Source: Mariniphaga sp040772505 (GTDB lineage: Bacteria; Bacteroidota; Bacteroidia; Bacteroidales; Prolixibacteraceae). From it: a stretch of DNA of 64,000 nt. The stretch is taken from NCBI GenBank assembly GCA_040772505.1, contig JAXGYA010000001.1:620001-684000 (forward strand), in the 5' to 3' direction. This document shows positions 52,865-60,883 of this stretch, piece by piece (the stretch's first letter is position 1; every line of letters begins with the position of its first letter). The position numbers and the translations under genes are program-made. The notes beneath the pieces are model-generated. The model saw only the letters and a program-made list of their open reading frames with translations. It was not told where the DNA came from and searched no databases.

Positions 52865-55800
52865 TTAAAAATCAAATTTAACGCCTGCTTTAAAAGTGGC
52901 CAATAAAGGATAATAGCCATAATCAAATGATCTTCTTTCCGGGTCTCCTTCAAGCATCTGGGTTAGAGTCCAAAGGTTGGTTCCTGTAACATATAGATGA
53001 AGGTTAGAAATACCCGCCAGGTTAGCAAGCTGGTTGGAACTCATACTATATCCAATGTAAACTTCCTTCAATCTCAAGTAATCTGTATTAACATATCTTT
53101 TATCGTGAATCATTCCACCTCCCCAGCCTAACATTTCAATATCACCGGAAGCTACATAATGTAAAGTTGAATGCAGGGCATCAGGATTGTCAGGTCTCCA
53201 ATAATCTGTATGAGCCTTATGAACACTCCAGTTCCCTTCTATAAACTCAGATAAATATATACCACCTACATCCGAATATTTTCCATAATTACCATAGAAC
53301 ATGACGTTAAGGTTCCATTTTTTCCAGGACACTCCACTAAAAATTGAAAATACAACCGGTGGATATTGGAGGCCTTTAATTGGATAAACATCTCCTGTTC
53401 GGTTAATTTTCCCGTCTGCATTGTAATCCAAAAACTTGAAGTCTCCCACGTTTACTGATGTTAGATTTAGAGGACTTGGATTAATGTGAATATCATCAAC
53501 AGAGGTATGGTATCCTGAACCCGTTAAAACCGTTCCACCTCTGAAATGAAGTGGTTTGCCCGCATCTTTTTGATAATCTGGTGTAAGTACTGGATCATCT
53601 CGAAATACTACCCTATTTTCATTTAGACCAATATTTGTTCCCACAGAATAAAGAAAATCGTTGTTAACCCTCCTTTTATAATCTATTTCTATTTCCATCC
53701 CGTGTTTTTTAACTTTTCCCATGTTTAGTTCCTTGAAATCGTTTCCAATAAACATTGTAGTAGTTCTTGGTGCAAGAAGCATTTTATAACGTTTCTCATC
53801 AAACAAGTCAACGTTTATTGAAAGTTGGTTGTTAAGCAACCTCAATTCTATCCCAATATCCTTCTTCTCTGCTTCTTCCCATTGAGCCAAATGATTTGCT
53901 GCCTTGTCTTCATATATGTTTCCCTTAGAATCTGTGTAATATTCACTGATGTACAACCAACGATTTGATGCTTTATCACTACCTACTATTCCTTGGGAAT
54001 AACGCAGTTTAAAAAAGTTTACCCAAGGCAAAGCATTTTTAAATATTTTTTCCTCAGAGACCACCCATCCAACGGCTCCGGCAGGAAAAAATCCAAAACG
54101 ATTTCCGGGAGCAAAGCGTTCTGAACCGGTATAACCTATATTTACCTCAGCAAGGTACTTGTTCAAATAATTGTAAGTCACTCGCCCAACAACTGCTGCA
54201 TTATAATAAGGGAAATCTGTCTGAAATATTTTCTTTTCTGCGTTTAACAAGGCCAATGCGGTTATATTATGCTTCCCTATACTTTTATTATAACTCAGTG
54301 AAGATTCATAATACATGTTACGATAGTATTCACCAAGCATTCCTCCTATTGATATATTCAAAGGTGGCGGTGTATAAACTTCGTTGCCCTGACCACTTCT
54401 GTGCCATGGATTTTCATCGGTACCAATATTCTCCCAAATCATTAGATATTCTGGTATAGTAAGGCTTCCTCTGAGTATATTATTTCCGTAATAGGTACTT
54501 ACCGATACTTTTCCTTTAAATAATAATCCTTTGGTAATAAAATCAAGTTTCTGTTCTAAAATAAGATCAGTAAAAAGCTTTGAATCATTATCTCTGTTAA
54601 AAGATCCACTGTTAAACATTGAGTAAGGATTCTGGTTTTTAGGGTCATGAGGTTGTGAAAGTCTCTTTCCTGAAGCATCTGGGTAATCAGGATCTGGTAT
54701 TTCTTCAAGAACCCATTCTGGAAAATATGCTGGAAAGCGACCCGGTTCGATATTGTAAAAATTTCTCCATGTGTTGCCATACTCCCCACCTGTAGGTCTC
54801 CCTTGAGTTATTCCAGTGCTACCTCCTAAGTTAAACCTCAAAACCGTCAAATTAGTCAGGTTAAAATCTATATTTGTACGGTAGTTAAAACGTTTGTAGG
54901 AATAGTTCATATCATAGTGTCTTCCAATTTTCTTGGCATTGAAAAGACCCCCCTCAGAACTATAACCCAATGCACAAAAATATTTAACAAAATCAGTACC
55001 TCCGGTAACATTTAGATTTGCATTTAGAGTTGGTGCAGCAGATTTAACCAATAAGTTATGCCAGTCTACATTTGGAAACTGTAATGCATTCAACGGAGAT
55101 GATGGATTTTTGTATTGTTCAAGAACATAATCCGATGATAAATCGGTAAATTGGTAATCATTCATATGCGCCACGTTCTTCATTTGCATGGTTGTGTATG
55201 AATCTATTATTTTAGGACTACGAATAGGCATTTGCCCCCCATAAAAGAAACTTGCATCAAATTTTGGTTCATGTAATGTACCACGTTTTGTGGTGACAAT
55301 AATGACCCCATTTGCCCCTTTAGCTCCGAAAACAGCAGTTGCTGAAGCATCTTTTAGTACCGAAATATTTTCAACTTCATTTGGGTCTAAATCCGTAAAA
55401 TCACGCTCAACACCATCTATTAATACCAAGGGAGAGGAGCCGCTCCAGCTTGATACACCACGGATAATAATTTCCGCTTCAGTTAATCCTGGCTGTCCTG
55501 TTTTCTGAATCGTAAGTACACCCGATAATTTACCGGAAAGTGCATTTGTTATATCGGATGTTCTGGATCGCATTAGTTGTTCATTGTCAATCTGGGCAAT
55601 AGAGCCAACTACACTCTCCTTTTTTTGTACCCCATATCCAACGGCAACTACCTCCTCAATTCCAATCGTCTCTTCCATCATTGTCACATCAATCCTCGTT
55701 TGACTTCCAACCATCACTTCCTGCGTCCGCATCCCCACAAACGAAAACTGTAACGTTTCAGCATTTAGCGGAATATTCAATAAAAACTCCCCGTCGGCAT

Positions 55801-56323
55801 TTGTTACAGTACCAACGGTTGTCCCTTTTACAATAATTGTAGTTCCAGGTAGAGGCAGTCCAGCCTCATCTGTCACTCTTCCTGTAATTTCTTTCTGCCG
55901 AGGCTGCTGGGTTTGTACTTTGACAATTTGGTGTTGGATATCAACAGGTATTTCAGCCTTTTCGCCTTTCACAATCACAATTTGCCGGTCGCTGATACGA
56001 AATTCATTCCGGGTACCTTTAAATGCTTGTTTGAGCACATCTTCAACCGTTCCGTTCTTTACTTTGATGTCCACATGCCGGTCAATATCCACCCACTTTT
56101 CGTTGTAGAGCAAAATAAATTCACTCTCTTTTTCAATAAGGTCAAAAACTTCCTTGACTGCAACATTTTTTAGCTTCAGATTGAATGTAACCGACTGGGA
56201 ATAGCTGTCTGCAGCCGAAACACTCAGCACCAAAAACATTAAAAAGGCAAGTAGTTTTATCTTTAGGTAAATTTTAGTCAAACTTCCCCTTGAGAAGCAC
56301 AGCAATTTAAGCTTTTTCTTCAT
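52865..56323 (-). CDS. susC: SusC/RagA-type transporter with N-terminal STN signalling domain (first pair)
   Basis: A 1152-residue TonB-dependent transporter. After the signal (residues ~25-42, ending SYSQ) an STN domain spans about 45-120 (NVAVKEVFDLIEKESEFILL ... ISDRQIVIVKG). This is the periplasmic part that contacts FecR-type anti-sigma factors. A carboxypeptidase-D-like domain (GRVTDEAGLPLPGTTIIVKG) follows at ~145-225, then the plug (VAVGYGVQKKESVVGSIAQI, GVIIVTTKRG) and a barrel ending LATFKAGVKFDF. It takes up the substrate and signals its presence to the FecR/sigma pair directly upstream. Confidence 0.95.
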   Translation of the reverse strand: MKKKLKLLCFSRGSLTKIYLKIKLLAFLMFLVLSVSAADSYSQSVTFNLKLKNVAVKEVFDLIEKESEFILLYNEKWVDIDRHVDIKVKNGTVEDVLKQAFKGTRNEFRISDRQIVIVKGEKAEIPVDIQHQIVKVQTQQPRQKEITGRVTDEAGLPLPGTTIIVKGTTVGTVTNADGEFLLNIPLNAETLQFSFVGMRTQEVMVGSQTRIDVTMMEETIGIEEVVAVGYGVQKKESVVGSIAQIDNEQLMRSRTSDITNALSGKLSGVLTIQKTGQPGLTEAEIIIRGVSSWSGSSPLVLIDGVERDFTDLDPNEVENISVLKDASATAVFGAKGANGVIIVTTKRGTLHEPKFDASFFYGGQMPIRSPKIIDSYTTMQMKNVAHMNDYQFTDLSSDYVLEQYKNPSSPLNALQFPNVDWHNLLVKSAAPTLNANLNVTGGTDFVKYFCALGYSSEGGLFNAKKIGRHYDMNYSYKRFNYRTNIDFNLTNLTVLRFNLGGSTGITQGRPTGGEYGNTWRNFYNIEPGRFPAYFPEWVLEEIPDPDYPDASGKRLSQPHDPKNQNPYSMFNSGSFNRDNDSKLFTDLILEQKLDFITKGLLFKGKVSVSTYYGNNILRGSLTIPEYLMIWENIGTDENPWHRSGQGNEVYTPPPLNISIGGMLGEYYRNMYYESSLSYNKSIGKHNITALALLNAEKKIFQTDFPYYNAAVVGRVTYNYLNKYLAEVNIGYTGSERFAPGNRFGFFPAGAVGWVVSEEKIFKNALPWVNFFKLRYSQGIVGSDKASNRWLYISEYYTDSKGNIYEDKAANHLAQWEEAEKKDIGIELRLLNNQLSINVDLFDEKRYKMLLAPRTTTMFIGNDFKELNMGKVKKHGMEIEIDYKRRVNNDFLYSVGTNIGLNENRVVFRDDPVLTPDYQKDAGKPLHFRGGTVLTGSGYHTSVDDIHINPSPLNLTSVNVGDFKFLDYNADGKINRTGDVYPIKGLQYPPVVFSIFSGVSWKKWNLNVMFYGNYGKYSDVGGIYLSEFIEGNWSVHKAHTDYWRPDNPDALHSTLHYVASGDIEMLGWGGGMIHDKRYVNTDYLRLKEVYIGYSMSSNQLANLAGISNLHLYVTGTNLWTLTQMLEGDPERRSFDYGYYPLLATFKAGVKFDF

Positions 56324-56410
56324 AATTTTGCAACGTTTAGATTAAACACTATTTTAATTTATTCTCAAAACCGGAAGGCGGGCAGGCTTTCTGGTTTTTA
56401 TTTATATTTT

Positions 56411-57646
56411 TCATTTTCTTTGTGGCAATGTATCCAATTTCTTTTCCATATATACTTTATCACCGATAATTCTAAATTCCGTTCCGGAGGCATCAGCCAA
56501 TATTTCCATCGCTTCATTCAGAGATTCTTTCAAGTCAAGCTTTCCGGTTATTTTATCATCCTGCGGATAATTATCCGGCAGGCGGATTTCAACGTTATAA
56601 TATCTTTCCACTTTTCGTATGACCGACTTCAGGTTCTCCCGTTCATATTTCAGCCAGCCGTAAGTCCAGGCGATGTATATATCTGCATCGGTTTCGTCGG
56701 TTATTGAGAAGTCGTTTTTCTCTTTTTTGAAACTGGCTTTCTGGTTTGGTTTTAATAAAACTTCACTTTTACCTAAACCCAATGTTCTCGCTCTTTCCAC
56801 AGAAACGCTTCCTTCCAACAGAACGGTTTCGATGACGTTGTCAGTCGGGTAGGCCGAAACGTTAAAATGGGTACCCAACACTTTTACATCCAGATCGCCG
56901 GCTTTTACAATAAAAGGCTGTCCTTCGTTTTCTTCAACCTCAAAACAGGCTTCGCCCTCTAAGAAAACTTCCCGAATATTTTTTGTAAATTTTGAAGGAA
57001 ACGCCATCCGGCTTCCGGCGTTGAGCCAAACTTTGGTGCCATCTGCCAGTAGCAATTCAGACTTTTTGCCATAGGGGATTACAACCTCATTCATTTGCGC
57101 TTCCTGTTTCCCTGCATCGGCTTTTTTAATTAAATCGATAATGCTGTCGTTTACAGTTACCTGATTGGTTGAGTGGTTCAGTGTAATGGTGGAATTGTCT
57201 TTTTTCAGTGCAATTTCCTCACCGGTGGAAAGGATCATGCGGGCATCATCGCTTTGGATAATATCAGTTGATGTAAATTGATATGTCTTTTCTTTTTCTT
57301 TCACCAAGAAATAACCAACAATGCCAAGAGATACAATAATCAAAAAGGAAGCTGCCCAACTCAAAGTTCTCCTGAAATCTGTTTTTCTTACTTTTTTCAG
57401 GTATTGCCGTTCAAATTCGTCAATGTTTTTCCAAATTTCCAGAATGGAATCGGGATCTAACACATCGTATCTGTCTTTCAACAGGCGTATGATTTCACGG
57501 GATTTATTGATTTTGGAATGAAAACCGGGGTTGGACTCTAAGAATTTGTCCCATTCCGGTTTGTTATCTTCCTGTAAAACCCACGTAATAAAAGATTTTT
57601 CTTCTAAAAGTTGTTCGAGACTATATTTTAAAAATTCGGACTTCAT
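56411..57646 (-). CDS. FecR-type anti-sigma factor
   Basis: A 411-residue single-pass protein. The cytoplasmic N-terminal ~80 residues would bind the sigma factor, and one membrane helix lies at ~93-113 (LSWAASFLIIVSLGIVGYFL). The periplasmic FecR domain has EVVIPYGKKSELLLADGTKV, LNAGSRMAFPSKF and FLEGEACFEVEENEGQPF. The C-terminal DUF4974-type domain (SVIRKVERYYNVEIRLPDN) resembles STN and completes the usual Bacteroidetes layout. It holds the sigma factor until the STN domain of the SusC signals. It lies 88 bases before that gene. Confidence 0.95.
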   Translation of the reverse strand: MKSEFLKYSLEQLLEEKSFITWVLQEDNKPEWDKFLESNPGFHSKINKSREIIRLLKDRYDVLDPDSILEIWKNIDEFERQYLKKVRKTDFRRTLSWAASFLIIVSLGIVGYFLVKEKEKTYQFTSTDIIQSDDARMILSTGEEIALKKDNSTITLNHSTNQVTVNDSIIDLIKKADAGKQEAQMNEVVIPYGKKSELLLADGTKVWLNAGSRMAFPSKFTKNIREVFLEGEACFEVEENEGQPFIVKAGDLDVKVLGTHFNVSAYPTDNVIETVLLEGSVSVERARTLGLGKSEVLLKPNQKASFKKEKNDFSITDETDADIYIAWTYGWLKYERENLKSVIRKVERYYNVEIRLPDNYPQDDKITGKLDLKESLNEAMEILADASGTEFRIIGDKVYMEKKLDTLPQRK

Positions 57647-57825
57647 TCAATTTTATGGCCTTTTAATTATATAAAGAGAGTTATTGCGTTTTTGTGGACA
57701 CAAAATTTGAAAAAAAATTCAAAAGAGGGTGTTTTAATATTCGCCGGGTTAACTTTAGTCACCCTGTGAAATGAAGCAAGTCTGACGGGAACCCCGAAGT
57801 GGGTTCAACTCTTGATTTGCATTAT

Positions 57826-58401
57826 TCACGAAAAGAAGCCAAGAAACAACAAAAGTGCATTTTTATCGGATAAAGCAGCTTTCATAGCTTTCAGTGCGCG
57901 TGAAACCTGCTTCCTTGCGGAGTCGTACTTGATATTCATGATTTCACAAATCTGGTCATATTCAAAATTGCAGTTAAACTTGTAATACAGAATTTCTCTT
58001 TGTCTGGGACTGATTTCAGATAAAGCATTGTTTACGAGCTGTTCGCGACGAGTCAATTCCTCTTTTTGAATGAATTCGTGTTCTGCCGAATAGACAATTT
58101 CAGGTGTTAATTCAAAATTTTCATTGAAGTGCTGCGGGAATTCATCTTTCATATTTTTTGTCAATTTTCTCCTGAAGGATTTCAGTAAATAAAAGCAAAT
58201 ATTATCTGTCTTCCCTAAATTTTCCCTTGTGCGGATTAAGTCAAGAAATAAATCCTGAATGGTGTCCTTTACCAGCTCATCATCAGATGAAAACTTTTTC
58301 CCATATCGGAAAAGGCTTTGGACATGCTGGTGATAAATATGGGAAAGGGCATAATCTTTACCTTTTCTGAAGTCGTTCCATATTTCTTTATCAGATTTCA
58401 T
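57826..58401 (-). CDS. ECF sigma factor (RpoE/FecI type)
   Basis: A 191-residue sigma-70 family protein. Region 2 covers ~10-80 (ALSHIYHQHVQSLFRYGKKF, DTIQDLFLDLIR), and region 4 is at ~120-175 (ALSEISPRQREILYYKFNCN, YDQICEIMNIKYDSARKQVS). This is the Bacteroidetes FecI-like layout. It is partnered by the FecR gene 180 bases downstream and most likely drives the SusCD operon. A TATCTTTG at 58428-58421 on this strand suggests its own transcription by the housekeeping sigma. Confidence 0.93.
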   Translation of the reverse strand: MKSDKEIWNDFRKGKDYALSHIYHQHVQSLFRYGKKFSSDDELVKDTIQDLFLDLIRTRENLGKTDNICFYLLKSFRRKLTKNMKDEFPQHFNENFELTPEIVYSAEHEFIQKEELTRREQLVNNALSEISPRQREILYYKFNCNFEYDQICEIMNIKYDSARKQVSRALKAMKAALSDKNALLLFLGFFS

Positions 58402-58420
58402 TTGGTTGAATAGAATGGAA

Positions 58421-58428
58421 CAAAGATA
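58421..58428 (-). promoter_or_regulatory. -7 promoter element for the ECF sigma gene
   Basis: TATCTTTG on the minus strand fits TAnnTTTG and lies 20 bases before the start codon. No clear TTTG at -33. Confidence 0.45.
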
Positions 58429-58698
58429 ATTTTATTTTTATTGGATTGAAAAAATTGATTAGTAAAACTTGTAATCCTTTTACAGGATGAAACTTTTTTG
58501 CATGCACTGCGCTTATAATTAGCGTCTTATTGTTTTTCATTGTGTTCTGCTGTGTCTATTTTGGTTTATTTTTTTGAACCACATAGGCACAATAGAGCAC
58601 ATAGGTTTTTAAATCTCATTTTTCTGAATGAATAGACAAGCTTTTCTTTTACTTAATTCAAAAAATAATAGTTTTGTATAATCTTAAAAAAAACAACA
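58429..58698. other. Intergenic region between the PUL and the DUF1460 unit
   Basis: 270 AT-rich bases without a gene. There are two copies of CACATAGG (58580-58587 and 58598-58605), and a TAGTTTTG -7-like element at 58669-58676 which could drive the plus-strand genes. No hairpin terminator is obvious. Confidence 0.5.
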
Positions 58699-58699
58699 G

Positions 58700-58828
58700 A
58701 TGAAACAAAAAATCAGAATTTCGTTTTTATCCGTTTGGATTCTCGTTTTTGCTGTTGCATATTTCAAAGCAGATGTGAGTCTTTATAAGAAGGGGCTTCC
58801 GGCTAGTCTTTTTCGCACAGACCAATGA
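58700..58828 (+). CDS. 42-residue single-helix membrane peptide, coupled to the DUF1460 gene
   Basis: ATG at 58700, stop TGA at 58826-58828. The peptide has a basic start (MKQKIRISF), one hydrophobic helix (LSVWILVFAVAYF) and a short polar tail. Its stop overlaps the next start as ATGA, so translation is likely coupled. A TAGTTTTG -7-like element lies 24 bases upstream. I do not recognise a family; it may be a small membrane protein, or a leader for the amidase gene. It is too short for usual gene-finders. Confidence 0.45.
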   Translation: MKQKIRISFLSVWILVFAVAYFKADVSLYKKGLPASLFRTDQ

Positions 58829-59739
58829 ACAGGAATTACAAAACAGCTCTTAATTGTTTAACAAATAATAGTTTAGCCGTGCGAATTATTTTTTCAATTA
58901 TCCTTTTATCTCTCACCTGTTGTAATTTTAAAGCAAAAGAAACAGCAGGCGATGAGAAAATTATTTATAAAGATGAGGATGTCCGAATTTTAGAGCAGAT
59001 TTTCGAACTGTTTGCCAATGATACAAAACTGCCGACATCAATTTTGATGGTAAAACTGGGAACCTATTTTCAGGGAACGCCTTATGTGGGGCATACGCTG
59101 GAAGCCGAGGGTGAAGAGCAACTGGTTATTAATCTGCGTGAAATGGATTGCACTACCTTAGTGGAAAACTGTCTGGCTTTGGCAAAAACCATTCAAAATG
59201 GCGAGCCCGATTTCAGTCGTTTTGCATCCCGGCTCAAAAATATCCGGTACCGCAGCGGAATAATTAATGGCTACCCTTCGCGCCTGCATTACACAACGGA
59301 TTGGTTTTTTGATAATCAGCAGAAAAAGCTGGTGCGCAACCTTTCAAAAGAGATTGGCGGCAAACCCTGTTCCGGAGAAATAAATTTTATGAGTACGCAT
59401 ATTGAAAGTTACCGGCAACTGAAAGAGAACCCTGAATGGGTTGAAATGATTATTCAGCAGGAAAAAGAGATCAATTCGCGGAGGTGCTATTTTTTGCCAA
59501 AAGAGAAACTGCATGAAGCAGAAGATCAGCTGAATGACGGGGATATTGTTGGAATCACCACATCTGTTAAAGGATTAGATGTTTCGCATATGGGAATTCT
59601 TGTCCGGAAATCCGGACGAATTCATCTTTTGCATGCATCTTCATCGGCCGGAAAAGTATTGCTTTCCGAAGAAACTTTAGAGGAATATTTGATGAACAGT
59701 AAATCGGCTACCGGCATTATAATTGCCCGGGTTTTGTGA
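58825..59739 (+). CDS. DUF1460 family N-acetylmuramoyl-L-alanine amidase-like lipoprotein
   Basis: A 304-residue exported protein (signal residues ~17-34, ending LSLTC, a possible lipobox). The DUF1460 domain is NlpC/P60-like: catalytic Cys in REMDCTTLVEN near residue 112 and His in GLDVSHMGILVRKSGRIHLL near 255, with GDIVGITT just before. This family cleaves amide bonds in peptidoglycan-derived material. Start overlaps the 42-codon ORF; the next gene begins 69 bases after the stop. Confidence 0.9.
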   Translation: MNRNYKTALNCLTNNSLAVRIIFSIILLSLTCCNFKAKETAGDEKIIYKDEDVRILEQIFELFANDTKLPTSILMVKLGTYFQGTPYVGHTLEAEGEEQLVINLREMDCTTLVENCLALAKTIQNGEPDFSRFASRLKNIRYRSGIINGYPSRLHYTTDWFFDNQQKKLVRNLSKEIGGKPCSGEINFMSTHIESYRQLKENPEWVEMIIQQEKEINSRRCYFLPKEKLHEAEDQLNDGDIVGITTSVKGLDVSHMGILVRKSGRIHLLHASSSAGKVLLSEETLEEYLMNSKSATGIIIARVL

Positions 59740-59808
59740 TTTTATTGAGGAAATCTCGTGACTTATTCCCTTTTTTCCCAACTTTGCACTTTGAAACTCA
59801 ATTCAGAC

Positions 59809-60855
59809 ATGGAGAAATATATTGATTTACTGAAAGAGCTGATTTCAACTCCTTCATTCAGTAAAGAGGAAAAGGAAGCTGCTGCTGTTATGCGCAAATT
59901 TTTACAAAATCAAAATATCCCTTTTAAAATTAGAGAGAATAATACATGGGCTTACAATAAGTATTTCGCTGAGGGTAAGTCTGTTATTCTGCTAAATTCA
60001 CATATTGACACGGTTTTGCCGGCAAAAGGATATAGTCGCAATCCGTTTTCGCCGGATGAGGTGGGAGACAGGCTCTACGGGTTGGGAAGCAACGACGCCG
60101 GTGGTCCCCTGGTGGCTTTGCTGGCTGCCTTTGTTCATTTTTTTGAAAGAAAAGATTTGCCGTTCAACCTGATTTACGCAGCCACAGCCGAAGAGGAGAT
60201 TTCCGGAAGTCGTGGACTTGAAATTGTGCTGCCCGAAATCGGGCATGTGGATTTTGCCATAGTGGGCGAACCAACCAAAATGGAACTTGCAGCTGCTGAA
60301 AAAGGACTTCTGGTTTTGGACTGTTATGCTCATGGAAAATCGGGACATGCAGCCCGCGAAGAGGGCGAAAATGCGCTTTATAAAGCGCTCGATGATATTC
60401 GGATATTGCAGGATTACAAATTTGAAAAATTGTCGGAGCAGCTTGGAGAGGTGAAAGTTACGGTAACGCAAATTGAAGCCGGAACACAGCACAACGTGGT
60501 ACCGGATATTTGTCACTTTGTGGTGGATGTGCGAACCAACGAGCACTATTCCAATCAGGAAGCTGCAGAAATTATTTCCGGCTTGATATCTTCCGAGGTG
60601 AAAGCCCGTTCATTTCGCCTGAACTCTTCGGGAATAAATCCTGACCATCCTTTTGTGCAGAAAGTTAGGGAGTCGGGCATTCGTGTTTTTGGCTCGCCCA
60701 CCACTTCAGACCAGGCAATCATCCCGTTCCCGTCAGTGAAAATGGGACCCGGTGATTCTGCCCGTTCACACACTGCCGATGAATATATCCACAAGAGTGA
60801 GATTGTTGAAGGTATTCAGCGCTATATTGATTTGCTCGAAGGGCTTCAGTTGTAA
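59809..60855 (+). CDS. M20 family metallo-hydrolase (ArgE/DapE-like deacetylase)
   Basis: A 348-residue zinc enzyme from the ATG at 59809; the longer frame to 59758 lacks the family pattern. Metal ligands: NSHIDTVLP (His, Asp) near 64, GSNDAGG (Asp) near 95, ATAEEEISG (Glu pair) near 126 and GEPTKMELAAAEKG near 153. The dimerisation domain (~160-270) and the last His (SARSHTADEYIHKSE) near 325 are also seen. In Bacteroidetes such enzymes include N-acetyl/succinyl-ornithine deacetylase of arginine synthesis; peptidase activity is the alternative. No other arginine gene is adjacent. Confidence 0.87.
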   Translation: MEKYIDLLKELISTPSFSKEEKEAAAVMRKFLQNQNIPFKIRENNTWAYNKYFAEGKSVILLNSHIDTVLPAKGYSRNPFSPDEVGDRLYGLGSNDAGGPLVALLAAFVHFFERKDLPFNLIYAATAEEEISGSRGLEIVLPEIGHVDFAIVGEPTKMELAAAEKGLLVLDCYAHGKSGHAAREEGENALYKALDDIRILQDYKFEKLSEQLGEVKVTVTQIEAGTQHNVVPDICHFVVDVRTNEHYSNQEAAEIISGLISSEVKARSFRLNSSGINPDHPFVQKVRESGIRVFGSPTTSDQAIIPFPSVKMGPGDSARSHTADEYIHKSEIVEGIQRYIDLLEGLQL

Positions 60856-60883
60856 AGCTTACAGACTGCCGACAATTCTGTTT

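Noticed and set aside
58580..58605. Two CACATAGG copies as operator or CRISPR-like repeats
   Set aside because: Only two short copies with an 10-base gap, no array and no cas genes; chance or a common AT-rich repeat is enough to explain them.
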